The notes: generated from the sequence alone by a model not told the origin. Counted from the stretch's first letter, positions 1-8,748 are shown. The stretch: 64,000 nt of DNA from Ignavibacteria bacterium UBA2333 (GCA_002344895.1 DDUR01000081.1:1-64000); one strand, 5' to 3'. Translations and numbers: made by a program.

Positions 1-117
1 TGGGGGAGGATGAGGGAAGATGGGGGAGGATGAGGAAAGTTGGGGGAAGATGGGGGAAGATGAGGGAAGGTGGGGGAAGATGGGGGAAGGTGAGGGAAGG
101 TGAGGGAAGATGGGTAA
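1..117. repeat. G-rich 10-bp minisatellite
   Basis: About eleven head-to-tail copies of a 10-bp unit, consensus TGRGGGAAGR, begin at the first base of the window and stop near 117. Units differ by single changes, chiefly TGGGGGAAGA against TGAGGGAAGG. The array probably continues upstream of the window. It is strongly strand-asymmetric, with a purine-only strand, and lies beyond the terminator that follows pckA, so it appears to be intergenic. An open frame across it encodes only low-complexity Arg/Gly/Glu and is not a gene. Confidence 0.9.
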
Positions 118-160
118 TACTATACTTTGAGTGTGTTAACAAGAGACTGCAAACAAATAA

Positions 161-186
161 AAAAAGCGCTCAAAAGAGCGCTTTTT
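161..186 (-). terminator. Intrinsic terminator after pckA
   Basis: A perfect 11-bp inverted repeat has arms AAAAAGCGCTC (161-171) and GAGCGCTTTTT (176-186) with an AAAA loop. Read on the minus strand it follows the pckA stop by about 40 bases and ends in a T tract, the form of a Rho-independent terminator. The A/T flanks are symmetric, so it could also stop transcription arriving on the plus strand. Confidence 0.9.
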
Positions 187-227
187 ATCAAAATCATCGT
201 AGGGTACTCACCCGGCGTAAGCCAGCG

Positions 228-1784
228 TCACGCAAACTGCTCGTAGTTCTTCGCGAAGAGTTCAACGAGGTGGGCAGCTTGTTTGTCGTAGGCAGCAGTA
301 TCAGCCCAGGTATTACGTGGATTGAGAACCTCTGATGGAACACCTGGACACTCTGTGGGGATGTCAAGATCAAAGAATGCATCCTTAACAAAGGCTACGG
401 AGTCGAGTGCGCCTGATAGTGCAGCACGCAGCATGGCGCGTGTGTAGGCAATCTTCATTCGACTACCAACACCGTATGGGCCACCACTCCAGCCTGTGTT
501 CACGAGCCACACCTTTGATCCATGTTCTGCAATCTTCTTACCGAGAAGATTTGCATACACCTTGGGATGGTGAACCATAAAAGGAGCACCAAAACAAGTT
601 GAGAATGTTGCCGACGGTTCCTTAACTCCTGCTTCCGTTCCTGCAACCTTTGCTGTGTAGCCGCTGAGGAAGTGATACATCGCTTGTTCTGGTGTTAGGC
701 GGGCAATAGGAGGCATAACACCAAATGCATCTGCCGTCAGGAACACGATGTTCTTCGGATGGCCACCGCGATTGCCGGGGGCAAGATTGGGAATCCGCTC
801 ACGTGCGTACGACGCGCGTGTGTTTTCTGTGTGCGTCTGCGCATCGAGGTTGATTACGCGTGTGTCCTCGTCGATATCAACATTTTCGAGTATCGTGCCA
901 AACGTGCGCGTAAGTCCAAAAATGATTGGTTCGGCTTCTGCATTAAGGTTGATAACCTTTGCATAACAACCACCTTCGTAGTTGAATACGCCGTCGTCAC
1001 TCCAGCCATGTTCATCGTCACCAATAAGGGCGCGATCCGGATCTGCTGAGAGTGTTGTTTTGCCCGTGCCAGAGAGACCAAAGAACAAGGCAGTATCGCC
1101 GTTAGGACCAATGTTTGCCGAGCAGTGCATGGACATTACGCCAATCTTCGGCATCAAGTAATTCAGCACGGTAAAGATTGACTTCTTATTCTCGCCGGCA
1201 TACGACGTGCCGCCAATAAGAACCAGCTTCTGTGAAAAGCTGAGGATGATAAAGCACTCTGACCGTGTACCATCGATTTCAGGAATGGCCGTAAAGCCAG
1301 GCACTGTCACTACGGTAAATCCAGGCAGGAAGTTCGCCAGTTGTTCAGCGGTTGGCTCGATGAACATATTCTTGACGAACAATGAGTGATAGGCATACTC
1401 CTGGATAAACCGAACCGGAAGTGTAAACTTCGGATCCGATCCTGCCATGAGATCCTGCACATATACATCTCGGCCTTGGAGATAGGCAAAGACGCGTGCT
1501 TTAAGGGCGTTAAATCGAGCCTCGTCAAAAGGCTTATTTACCTTGCCCCACCACACATCGCCCTTACTCTCTGCTTCCTCGACAACAAACTTGTCTTCGG
1601 CGCGGCGTCCTGTATAGGGGACGGAGTTCACGGCGAGAGCACCATGCTCCGTGAGCATACCTTCACCGAGAGCGAGGGCCTCCTCGTACAGTGCTGCCGT
1701 GTTGAGATTGTGGTAGATTTCGTCGACGTTGATGAGGCCCATGGCCTCAAGCTGTTGGCGTACGGAGTCCGGTCCGGTAGTCAT
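228..1784 (-). CDS. pckA: Phosphoenolpyruvate carboxykinase (ATP)
   Basis: Converts oxaloacetate plus ATP to phosphoenolpyruvate, CO2 and ADP in the cytoplasm, the entry step of gluconeogenesis or, in reverse, an anaplerotic CO2-fixing step. The 518-residue protein is close to the usual 530-540. It carries the phosphate-binding loop GLSGTGKT (about 236-243), the metal-binding GDDEHGW (about 255-261) and the upstream SYAGENKKS segment (about 194-202), all characteristic of the ATP-dependent family rather than the GTP enzyme. The ATG at 1784 is preceded by an AGAGGAAG ribosome-binding site. It is transcribed alone, divergently from the methyltransferase gene, with a strong terminator downstream. 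Confidence 0.97.
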   Translation of the reverse strand: MTTGPDSVRQQLEAMGLINVDEIYHNLNTAALYEEALALGEGMLTEHGALAVNSVPYTGRRAEDKFVVEEAESKGDVWWGKVNKPFDEARFNALKARVFAYLQGRDVYVQDLMAGSDPKFTLPVRFIQEYAYHSLFVKNMFIEPTAEQLANFLPGFTVVTVPGFTAIPEIDGTRSECFIILSFSQKLVLIGGTSYAGENKKSIFTVLNYLMPKIGVMSMHCSANIGPNGDTALFFGLSGTGKTTLSADPDRALIGDDEHGWSDDGVFNYEGGCYAKVINLNAEAEPIIFGLTRTFGTILENVDIDEDTRVINLDAQTHTENTRASYARERIPNLAPGNRGGHPKNIVFLTADAFGVMPPIARLTPEQAMYHFLSGYTAKVAGTEAGVKEPSATFSTCFGAPFMVHHPKVYANLLGKKIAEHGSKVWLVNTGWSGGPYGVGSRMKIAYTRAMLRAALSGALDSVAFVKDAFFDLDIPTECPGVPSEVLNPRNTWADTAAYDKQAAHLVELFAKNYEQFA

Positions 1785-1869
1785 TAACGACTTCCTCTCT
1801 TCTCAGAAACGTGGTGTTGAAGGCGCAAATATCGCTGTTTTTGTCTCGCTGTCCCATGAGAATCCTGTC

Positions 1870-3144
1870 ATGGAATCAATGATTTCCGAAGTTTTGGCGA
1901 ATTCTTTTCATGACACTGTCGTACAAGCTGACGAAATTCTTCGGAATTACGGGTCAGATCCTGTTCCTGCAGGAGTAGATAAGCTCCGTCAGATCTTTCC
2001 GACCATCTCGACATCAATCCTTGTCGACTGTATTCTCGGATTACGTTCGGCTCAACGCCTCGGGAAGTACATTGATGGTTGGGTGTTCACAAAAAAGTCA
2101 GCAGAACAGTCAACACATCCTCTCATCGCCGAACATCACGCGAGAGTACTTACAGGGGGAACGGCTGGTGGCCATGTGCTGGAGATCTGTACAGGTGCAG
2201 GACTTGATGCTCGCGCACTTGTTTTGGCCGGAAACAGCGTGACAACGTATGAAGCAGATACGATCTTAGCAGCCATTGCACAAGGGAACATGAATCGTGC
2301 AGGTCTGTCGGCACACGTTGTACACTCCCCATGGTCACCCGGAGAATACAACAAGGACACATATACTGCAGTCTGGGCAGACCCTTCACGACGTGATGAT
2401 CGCACGCGTCAGCGGTATAGGTATGGAACTGACTATGAGCCGCAGTTACAGTCAGTACTTCAGCTATCGCCCCTTCTGCCCCTTGGAATCAAAATCGGCC
2501 CTGCTGACAGGATAACAGACGAGAAATCTCCTGGAGAAGGGAATTCTCCGGGAGAGTTAAACTCTCTGGGAGAAAAGAATTCTCCGGGAGAGTTGACTTC
2601 AGAATGGATTGGTCGTCGAGGTGAATGTCTCGAACGAATTCTTTGGCGAAATGTGCGGCAGCGCCCTGGTCCGTCACGCATCTCGATTATAGACGGAACA
2701 ACCTGGTATGAACGAGAGATGACGCGTCCAGCACAGGAGTTAAACACAATCGAGCTTCGTTCTGGTCTATGGTTAATCGAACCACATCCGGCCGTTATCG
2801 CCGCTGGTGATGTGTCAGGACTGTTTCGTGAAGTCGGTGCAAATCCTTTTGATACAGCGATTGCCTATGGACTCGTTGAGCGTGATCCTGGACCGTCGAA
2901 GTGGTATCAGAGATTCTTTGTTGACGCTGTTGATCGCGGTGTGTCGGAACGGAGGATCCGAGAACGGCTTATAGAACTCGGCCGTTCGTCCCACACCGAG
3001 TTTAAAAAACGTGGGTGGGATCGTGATCCGGAATCATTACGACGGCATATGAACTTCGTAGAAAACGGCACAGCCGGTGTCGTCCTCATTGCAAGGCACG
3101 GCACCGGCCATGTTACGATTCATGCTCGACGTGTGGAAGAATAG
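1870..3144 (+). CDS. Class I SAM methyltransferase, THUMP-like
   Basis: A predicted S-adenosylmethionine-dependent methyltransferase. The SAM-binding motif I appears as VLEICTGAGLDARAL, followed by an acidic motif II in TTYEAD and by ADPSRRDDR, which resembles the DPxR active-site region of this Bacteroidota family. The C-terminal stretch ending in TGHVTIHARR fits the THUMP-like domain found in these proteins; the substrate (probably RNA) is unknown. An ATG at 1870 is preferred because the open frame upstream runs into pckA, with 1879 as the alternative. The protein is about 424 residues. Residues about 218-245 are a four-unit SPGExN hexapeptide repeat that looks inserted. Confidence 0.8.
   Translation: MESMISEVLANSFHDTVVQADEILRNYGSDPVPAGVDKLRQIFPTISTSILVDCILGLRSAQRLGKYIDGWVFTKKSAEQSTHPLIAEHHARVLTGGTAGGHVLEICTGAGLDARALVLAGNSVTTYEADTILAAIAQGNMNRAGLSAHVVHSPWSPGEYNKDTYTAVWADPSRRDDRTRQRYRYGTDYEPQLQSVLQLSPLLPLGIKIGPADRITDEKSPGEGNSPGELNSLGEKNSPGELTSEWIGRRGECLERILWRNVRQRPGPSRISIIDGTTWYEREMTRPAQELNTIELRSGLWLIEPHPAVIAAGDVSGLFREVGANPFDTAIAYGLVERDPGPSKWYQRFFVDAVDRGVSERRIRERLIELGRSSHTEFKKRGWDRDPESLRRHMNFVENGTAGVVLIARHGTGHVTIHARRVEE
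2527..2598 (+). repeat. Four tandem 18-bp palindrome-bearing repeats
   Basis: Four consecutive 18-bp units start at 2527, 2545, 2563 and 2581. Each opens with a near-perfect palindrome TCTCCSGGAGA, and the 7-base tails alternate between an AGGGAAT-like and a GTTRAMY-like form, suggesting duplication of a 36-bp pair. The array is in frame with the methyltransferase and encodes SPGEGN, SPGELN, SLGEKN and SPGELT. Neighbouring protein sequence resumes family-like character on both sides. Confidence 0.9.
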
Positions 3145-3162
3145 CCCGAAAACGGTCTATCC

Positions 3163-3579
3163 TTAAGATCTCTTCAGTGCATCGCGAATTTCCGTAAGCA
3201 GCTTGATTTCATCTGATGGTTCGGCAGGTGCTGCTGGGGCTTCTTCTTTTTTCCGCTTCATCGCATTCAGCGCTTTAACGACAATGAAGATGGCGAAGGC
3301 GACGATGACAAAGTCGATGACCGTGTTGAGGAAGATCCCCACGTTCATGTCAACGGCTGGCGTGATAACTTTTTCACCCTCAAGGACGGCATCCTTGATG
3401 TGGATCTTCACATCCTTAAAGTCGACACCACCAAGGAGTGTCCCAATGGGAGGCATGAGGACATCGTTAACAAACGATGTTACGATTTTGCCAAAGGCAG
3501 CGCCAACGACCATACCGACGGCAATGTCGATGACATTACCGCGAACGGCAAAGTCTTTGAATTCGGAGATGAGACCCAT
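3163..3579 (-). CDS. mscL: Large-conductance mechanosensitive channel MscL
   Basis: Homopentameric inner-membrane channel that opens under membrane tension and releases solutes on hypo-osmotic shock. The 138-residue protein opens with [18 protein letters not shown], the hallmark N-terminal amphipathic segment and start of TM1, followed by [20 protein letters not shown] second transmembrane helix ([20 protein letters not shown]) and a charged C-terminal bundle follow. Length is typical. The ATG at 3579 follows a GAGGG ribosome-binding site. Confidence 0.97.
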   Translation of the reverse strand: MGLISEFKDFAVRGNVIDIAVGMVVGAAFGKIVTSFVNDVLMPPIGTLLGGVDFKDVKIHIKDAVLEGEKVITPAVDMNVGIFLNTVIDFVIVAFAIFIVVKALNAMKRKKEEAPAAPAEPSDEIKLLTEIRDALKRS

Positions 3580-3624
3580 ACGACCCTCGAATGTGTTGTG
3601 AAGTTCTCTCGAGGGCGAACATAG

Positions 3625-4080
3625 TCACTGGGGTCGACTCAACCGCGTCGCACGGGCAAGTTCCGCCTTCAGGCGGTTCCGTTGTTCGTCCGTGAGATTA
3701 TCGCACATACTCTGAATCTCACGACGGTGTCGTTCACATGTGGCCTGATGTTCAGGAGCATCAGTCTGATCGTCGTCCGTTAACTCCGTAACACTGTCAA
3801 CCTCGGATCTCGACATAAACCGAGCCTTCCAGGCCGTCTCGACTGTGGGAACAGAACGCGCAGCGCCGAGACGGAATCCATATCGGACGGATACAACGGC
3901 TACGTACACAAATGCCGTGATGCCTGCCCCTTCGAGGAAGGTCAGTTGCCGAGGAGCCGTTGTAGATTCAAGAACCACATTCCAAATCACAACAACGAGG
4001 ACGGCATGAACGGCCAACAGCCCGCCGATGCAGCAGAGGTAGATGATCGTGCGGGCTGTTGGTGACGATGTTGTCGACAT
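3625..4080 (-). CDS. Two-TM protein of unknown function
   Basis: A 151-residue protein I do not recognise. It has two hydrophobic helices (roughly residues 11-35 and 48-68), then a polar, acidic cytoplasm-like tail with CERHRREIQSMCDNLTDEQ, which looks helical. It sits 27 bases downstream of the ECF sigma gene on the same strand and is probably co-transcribed, so an anti-sigma or sigma-responsive role is possible, but no zinc-binding anti-sigma motif (HxxxCxxC) is visible. The ATG at 4080 has no clear ribosome-binding site; instead a G10 run (C10 on the coding strand) lies 11-20 bases upstream of it. Confidence 0.65.
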   Translation of the reverse strand: MSTTSSPTARTIIYLCCIGGLLAVHAVLVVVIWNVVLESTTAPRQLTFLEGAGITAFVYVAVVSVRYGFRLGAARSVPTVETAWKARFMSRSEVDSVTELTDDDQTDAPEHQATCERHRREIQSMCDNLTDEQRNRLKAELARATRLSRPQ

Positions 4081-4090
4081 GGTCGACGCA

Positions 4091-4100
4091 GGGGGGGGGG
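4091..4100. repeat. G10 homopolymer tract
   Basis: Ten consecutive G on the plus strand (C on the coding strand of both neighbours) lie between the sigma-factor stop (4108) and the next start (4080), in the place where a ribosome-binding site is expected. Homopolymers of this length are prone to slipped-strand mispairing. Confidence 0.9.
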
Positions 4101-4107
4101 ATTAGGG

Positions 4108-4761
4108 TCAGTTGCTTTCGAGTGCGTCGTACAGCTCCTGCATTTTCTTGCGGAGGTAGAGCACTGCGTACCGTTTGCGTGCAAGGAGGGTGTTAATGTT
4201 AACACCTGTTTCCTCAGACATCTCTCTAAACGATACACCCTCGAATTCATTTTTGACGAAGACCCACTTTTGCTCTGGCGGGAGTTCTTCGAGGTGCTTC
4301 AGAACCGCTTCCCAGATTGTCTTGCGAACAAGATCTTCTTCCGGGTTATACGAGAAATCGCCGAGGAAACGCTCGACATAGTCCAGACCCTCGTCCTTGG
4401 AATCAGCAGAGCCGAGATCGGCAAAGCTGTCCGTGCGTTTCTTGCGATAGGAGTCGATGATCCTGTTGCGTACAGACGTAAATACCCATGAAGCCAGATT
4501 ATCAATCGGCTTTTGGACGTCTTTAGACGCTGCGAGGACGTTGGCGAATACATCCTGAAGGATGTCTTCTGCTTCTTCCTGGTTCCGGACGCGTTGCCGG
4601 ATAAACCCAAGGTACTTCTTCCGATCGTTGCGGAAGAGTTGTTCGATCTGCAGGGCAAGATCCATGGCTTCCCTACCTTCTGACAGTGTATGGTGGTTTC
4701 GAACCCATGCCGATTGGACTGGTGTAATACCGGTCTTGCGGCGGAACTCAGCGGCCTTCAT
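4108..4761 (-). CDS. ECF-type sigma-70 family RNA polymerase factor
   Basis: Directs RNA polymerase to a dedicated promoter set. Region 2 is visible as AEDILQDVFANVLAA followed by LASWVFTSVRNRIIDSYRKK; region 4 is LEELPPEQKWVFVKNEFEG with the helix-turn-helix SFREMSEETGVNINTLLARK. Two starts are plausible. The ATG at 4761 has an AGGAGG four bases upstream and gives 217 residues; the ATG at 4665 gives the usual compact ECF N-terminus (MDLALQIEQLFRND). The frame is open to 4800. No classical anti-sigma gene is adjacent; the downstream two-TM protein is the only candidate. Confidence 0.9.
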   Translation of the reverse strand: MKAAEFRRKTGITPVQSAWVRNHHTLSEGREAMDLALQIEQLFRNDRKKYLGFIRQRVRNQEEAEDILQDVFANVLAASKDVQKPIDNLASWVFTSVRNRIIDSYRKKRTDSFADLGSADSKDEGLDYVERFLGDFSYNPEEDLVRKTIWEAVLKHLEELPPEQKWVFVKNEFEGVSFREMSEETGVNINTLLARKRYAVLYLRKKMQELYDALESN

Positions 4762-4857
4762 GGCACCTCCTGCTACGAGATGTGATAACTGACCTGACAT
4801 TATGTCAGGGGAGTTGTAAAAACGGCGTAGCAGTTATGCCATTCTGTCCGGGTTTGT

Positions 4858-6540
4858 TCAGGATTGTGTGTGTCGAGGAGGTAGCGGTATTTCTATGCCA
4901 AATTTCCCTGCGTTGTGAAGTGCTCGTTCGTAGCCTGCATCGGCGTGACGCAAGATACCCATTAGAGGGTCGTACGTCAATACCCGTGCCAACTTTTCTT
5001 CAGCCTGAGAAGTTCCGTCGGCCACCACAACCATACCGGCGTGAAGGCTGAGGCCCATTCCAACACCTCCACCGTGGTGGAGAGAGACCCAGGTTGCACC
5101 GCCGACGGCATTGAGTGCGAAGTTCAAATACACCCAGTCGGCGATAGCATCAGAACCATCAATCATCGATTCGGTTTCACGATGTGGAGAAGCGACGCTT
5201 CCGCAATCGAGGTGGTCGCGGCCGATGACGATGGGTGCCTTTACTGCTCCGCTACGGACGAGGTCGTTAAAAAGTTTCCCTGCACGTGCGCGTTCACCGT
5301 ATCCAAGCCAGCAAATTCTGGCCGGAAGTCCTTGATATCCAATATGTTCGCGTGCTTCAGAAATCCAGTTGTGGAGTTCGACGTTGTCGGAAAAGAGATC
5401 CATAATGGCCTCATCCGTTACACGAATATCCTCCGGATCACCCGATAGGGCTACCCATCTGAAGGGGCCCTTTCCGTCGCAGAATAAAGGGCGAACAAAG
5501 GCAGGTACAAAGCCGGGGAAATCAAAGGCATTGGAGATGCCTGCCTGATCTCTCGCTACACCGCGGATATTATTACCGTAGTCAAAGACAATGGCGCCGG
5601 CCTTTTGAAAGGCGAGCATCGCAAGAACGTGTTCACCAATGCTTGTGTATGAGGCCGTCAGATAAGCATCGGGATCAACCGACCGAAGTGTATCTGCGTC
5701 GGACTTTGTGTATCCAGCCGGATAATATCCATGTAGGGGATCGTGAGCCGACGTTTGATCTGTGACAACATCTGGTATGATGTTGCGCCGAACGAGTTCC
5801 GGGAGAATTTCTGCTGCATTCCCGACGAGGCCAATGGAGATTGGTTCTTTCCGATCGACGTATTCCCGGATGACGGCAAGTGCCTCATCGAGATTTTCCA
5901 TCTTCCGGTCAAGGTATCCATCATGGATTCGTTTATCAATTCGACGTTCGTCGATTTCGATGCAAAGGGCTGCGGCGCCGGCAATCGTCGCCGCAAGGGG
6001 CTGAGCACCACCCATACCACCGAGACCAGCCGTGAGGAGGAATCTACCGCGGAGTGTTCCGCCAAAGTGTTCGCGAGCGCATTGCGCAAACGTCTCGTAG
6101 GTTCCTTGAACGATTCCCTGTGTGCCTATATAGATCCATGATCCGGCCGTCATCTGGCCATACATCATCAGTCCCAGAGCGTCAAGACGGCGAAACTCGT
6201 CCCATGTAGCCCACTTCGGAACAAGATTTGAATTGGCGATGATCACACGAGGAGCCATCTCGTGTGTAGGAACAACACCAACAGGTTTACCACTTTGGAC
6301 TAGTAACGTCTCTGTTGGTTCAAGTTCACGGAGACAGTGCAGAATAGCATCAAAACTCTCCCAATTACGTGCGGCCTTACCAAGTCCACCGTAGACGATA
6401 AGGTCTTCCGGTCGTTCAGCATTCTCAGGATCGAGATTATTCTGAATCATCCGGTAGGCTGCTTCAATCTGCCAGTTCTTGCACGTGAGTTCTGTACCAC
6501 GCGGTGCGCGGACGATGCGGGATGTTGAGATGTCATTCAT
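4858..6540 (-). CDS. hutU: Urocanate hydratase
   Basis: Second step of histidine degradation: hydrates urocanate to imidazolonepropionate using tightly bound NAD+ as an electrophile. The 560-residue length from the ATG at 6540 matches the family; the open frame upstream of that encodes unrelated sequence. The NAD-binding glycine-rich segment [15 protein letters not shown] and the catalytic-cysteine region [15 protein letters not shown] are intact, as is the C-terminal [15 protein letters not shown]. No other hut gene (hutH, hutI, hutG) is in the window. The start codon shares the CATG tetranucleotide with the proposed start of the divergent DUF523 gene. Confidence 0.96.
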   Translation of the reverse strand: MNDISTSRIVRAPRGTELTCKNWQIEAAYRMIQNNLDPENAERPEDLIVYGGLGKAARNWESFDAILHCLRELEPTETLLVQSGKPVGVVPTHEMAPRVIIANSNLVPKWATWDEFRRLDALGLMMYGQMTAGSWIYIGTQGIVQGTYETFAQCAREHFGGTLRGRFLLTAGLGGMGGAQPLAATIAGAAALCIEIDERRIDKRIHDGYLDRKMENLDEALAVIREYVDRKEPISIGLVGNAAEILPELVRRNIIPDVVTDQTSAHDPLHGYYPAGYTKSDADTLRSVDPDAYLTASYTSIGEHVLAMLAFQKAGAIVFDYGNNIRGVARDQAGISNAFDFPGFVPAFVRPLFCDGKGPFRWVALSGDPEDIRVTDEAIMDLFSDNVELHNWISEAREHIGYQGLPARICWLGYGERARAGKLFNDLVRSGAVKAPIVIGRDHLDCGSVASPHRETESMIDGSDAIADWVYLNFALNAVGGATWVSLHHGGGVGMGLSLHAGMVVVADGTSQAEEKLARVLTYDPLMGILRHADAGYERALHNAGKFGIEIPLPPRHTQS

Positions 6541-7204
6541 GCTTACGAAATTACGTCCTATGCTGTTGCCCCATTCGCCCCTTGCCCTCAAAGATCTGCG
6601 AACTGGAACCGTTAATGATCCACTCCGAATACTTGTGAGTGGATGTATCATGGGATGGCCCGTTACGACGGACGGGACCGATGCTGGATTAGGGGGGTCA
6701 CTCCAGGCCTTATTCGCACTACCAAATGTTGTTGCCGTCCCATTCTGTCCGGAGGATACGGGTATAGGCACACCTCGAGGTATGCCCGATATTCACGGCG
6801 GTGATGGATTTGATGTACTTGATGGTCGAGCCCGTGTGCTTGACCAGCATGGTAACGATCTGACGGAGATGATGATGTATGGAGCGTCGAAGATGCTCGA
6901 GTTTGCCCTCGAACAACGTGTTGACGTTGCCGTTCTTACTGATATGAGCGCAGCTTGCGGCAGCCAGGTGATTAGTGATGGTTGTCGACTCGTGCCCGAC
7001 AGAACGTATCAACGTGGTGTCGGTGTAGCAACGGCGATGGTGCTTCGTGCTGGAATACCGGTGTTGAGTGCTCGGGATTACAAGACACTCTATGCCATCA
7101 TGCGTCGGCACAACGATGCGTTACCACATCGTGACGACCTCCGTGATCATCACGAAACTGATTGGTACGTATCGTACTTTGGTGATACGTCCTCATCAAC
7201 CTGA
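6539..7204 (+). CDS. DUF523 family protein
   Basis: A protein of about 221 residues matching DUF523 in pattern: [12 protein letters not shown] near the N-terminus, then [35 protein letters not shown] and [19 protein letters not shown]. Conserved cysteines are at the expected three places, in keeping with a possible metal or cluster site; biochemical function is unknown. The first ATG that makes sense is 6539, which overlaps the hutU start codon on the other strand. The ATG at 6560 is equally possible, and neither has a clear ribosome-binding site. A period-9 GCCCC repeat (6568-6583) encodes the LPHSPL segment. Confidence 0.82.
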   Translation: MLTKLRPMLLPHSPLALKDLRTGTVNDPLRILVSGCIMGWPVTTDGTDAGLGGSLQALFALPNVVAVPFCPEDTGIGTPRGMPDIHGGDGFDVLDGRARVLDQHGNDLTEMMMYGASKMLEFALEQRVDVAVLTDMSAACGSQVISDGCRLVPDRTYQRGVGVATAMVLRAGIPVLSARDYKTLYAIMRRHNDALPHRDDLRDHHETDWYVSYFGDTSSST

Positions 7205-7214
7205 CGTACGTGGT

Positions 7215-7889
7215 CTACCCTCGGCTTGGCAAGAAGGGGATCAAGCTCTGGGCAAAGTGACGGACGTTTCGTGTTTGCATCCACAGCGTGCCTGGGCCGG
7301 TGAATAGACAGACAAGACCCTCTCCGCTGGCAAACGATGAGAAGAGTCCTCGCGAGGCCGTCTTGATGGAGTAATGCATTCCATCTGTGAATGCTACGAT
7401 GTGGCCCGTGTCAACGATATAACCTTCACCAGGACGTAGGGTGCGCGAGTAGATCGCACCAAATCCATTGAGGAACAATGGGCCGCGGCCACTGATGACA
7501 CTCAGAAAAAGATCGCTTCCGGCAACAAGACCCTTTAACGAACCACGAGCACTGAGGCTGAGATCAGGGTCGCCAGCGAGATAGGCACCTCCATAGGCGA
7601 GAATCGTTTCGCCCGTGAGATCTAGCCGCATAATATCGCCCGGTGTTGAGGGAGCAAGGAGAAGCTCGCCGGGACCGTGAACAGCCGTAAAAATGGAGGC
7701 AAAGATGGACTCACCCCCAACGGCAGCCTTGAGTGTACCGAAGAGTCCTTTTCCTGCCGATGTTGTTTCCAGTTCAATAGACTGGCTCATTGACAGCATA
7801 GCACCGGGTTCTGCACGGAAACGCTCGCCCTGATTCATGTCAACACGCAGAGATGCGTAGACGGGTCCGTGTTCGATGGTGAAGTTCAT
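7215..7889 (-). CDS. AIM24/TIGR00266 family protein
   Basis: A 224-residue all-beta protein of the AIM24/TIGR00266 family. The pattern is a glycine-rich beta prism: AEPGAMLSMS, the central GGESIFASIFTA, and LFLNGFGAIYSRTLRPGEGYIVDTGHIVAF. In mitochondria Aim24 affects inner-membrane organisation; the bacterial role is not established. It is the last gene of a three-gene minus-strand run (DUF971 protein, lipoprotein, this gene) with 23 bases to the lipoprotein stop. No signal peptide or TM helix is seen. Confidence 0.88.
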   Translation of the reverse strand: MNFTIEHGPVYASLRVDMNQGERFRAEPGAMLSMSQSIELETTSAGKGLFGTLKAAVGGESIFASIFTAVHGPGELLLAPSTPGDIMRLDLTGETILAYGGAYLAGDPDLSLSARGSLKGLVAGSDLFLSVISGRGPLFLNGFGAIYSRTLRPGEGYIVDTGHIVAFTDGMHYSIKTASRGLFSSFASGEGLVCLFTGPGTLWMQTRNVRHFAQSLIPFLPSRG

Positions 7890-7912
7890 TATGTCTCCGA
7901 AGAATGGTTACG

Positions 7913-8389
7913 TCATCGCTGTACGAGAACATCGCCGAAGGTATCGGCAGCTTTCTCGAAGTCAATGGCGACACGGTACGTGCCGTTGGTGAGATCGGTT
8001 ACATCAAGTTCATACATGTGAACACCGGCCGTAACCTTTCCTGAAAACAACGTTCGAACTTCCTCGTTTGAGGAACGGAGCAGACGCACACTCACATTCT
8101 GAGTTTCCGGTACGGCAAAACCAAATGTTGTCAACCGGCTCACTGGGTTTGGACATGCCGGAATACAGCCAACACGCTCCGGCTGTACCTCAACAGTTAT
8201 CTCACCACGTCGTAACTGACGTACCGCCGACGTCGACATCCTCGGTTGCCAGTCCTGTGGGTCGTCTTCTGAGACTAAACAGGCATCATCCGTGCGCGCA
8301 ATACCCGAAAACGTTGTCGTAGCTGGATCAGGGCAGCCAGTCAGCAAGAGCGACGTTACGCCAAGGGCGACAAGAAGGAATCGGTTCAT
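7913..8389 (-). CDS. Small lipoprotein with FlgD-like/T9SS-tail-like domain
   Basis: A 158-residue predicted outer-membrane or periplasmic lipoprotein. The signal peptide ends in the lipobox LLTGC, so the mature N-terminus would be a lipidated Cys at about residue 19. The C-terminal half (CPNPVSRLTTFGFAVPET through DLTNGTYRVAIDF) resembles the FlgD-like Ig fold shared by T9SS type-A sorting tails, including the NP, LxxG and NGTY positions. Carrying both a lipobox and a sorting-like tail is unusual, and the tail may simply be a fold here. Its start overlaps the upstream DUF971 stop by four bases (ATGA). Confidence 0.8.
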   Translation of the reverse strand: MNRFLLVALGVTSLLLTGCPDPATTTFSGIARTDDACLVSEDDPQDWQPRMSTSAVRQLRRGEITVEVQPERVGCIPACPNPVSRLTTFGFAVPETQNVSVRLLRSSNEEVRTLFSGKVTAGVHMYELDVTDLTNGTYRVAIDFEKAADTFGDVLVQR

Positions 8390-8748
8390 GATGTTCCCGC
8401 CGAGAGTTGATGGTCGATGTTCGACAGAGTTTCTTCCGATAGTCGTTTTGCTTCGAACACCGCTCGCAGCATCTCCCAGGTGTAGATTCCACTGCTATGA
8501 CCATCCTTCCACTCGGCCTGGACGCCGTAATTACCGACTGGTTGAAGGCGTTCAAGTTCGTTCATGCCAGGGGCGAACGTCTTAAAACCCTCAAAAACCT
8601 TCTGACCCATAATTTCTTCCCCTGTGCAATAGGCGCATGGACAGGCATCACGAAGGTCGGAAAGAAGGATGCTGCTTTCGAAGCCGTCGGCCCAGACACT
8701 TGAAAGCACAGCTACGTTACGTCGTTTGAGGGAAAGGGGCTTGGTCAT
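8386..8748 (-). CDS. DUF971 (GBBH-like N-terminal) domain protein
   Basis: A 120-residue protein of the DUF971 family, equivalent to the small N-terminal zinc-binding domain of gamma-butyrobetaine hydroxylase. It shows the conserved layout: W.DG near the N-terminus, LRDACPCAYC supplying Cys ligands, and PVGNYGVQAEWKDGHSSGIY. Stand-alone members have been linked to iron-sulfur or apbC/mrp-type proteins, but no such gene is adjacent. The start at 8748 is chosen over 8763 because it fits the family N-terminus; no strong ribosome-binding site is seen. First gene of the run with the lipoprotein and the AIM24 gene. Confidence 0.88.
   Translation of the reverse strand: MTKPLSLKRRNVAVLSSVWADGFESSILLSDLRDACPCAYCTGEEIMGQKVFEGFKTFAPGMNELERLQPVGNYGVQAEWKDGHSSGIYTWEMLRAVFEAKRLSEETLSNIDHQLSAGTS

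Noticed and set aside
30..335. 101-codon open frame over the minisatellite
   Set aside because: Its N-terminal half is translation of the 10-bp repeat and the rest is antisense to the pckA terminator and 3' end; no family resemblance and no ribosome-binding site.
2527..2598. Possible CRISPR-like array
   Set aside because: Units are contiguous 18-mers without spacers and lie in frame within a coding sequence; no cas genes nearby.
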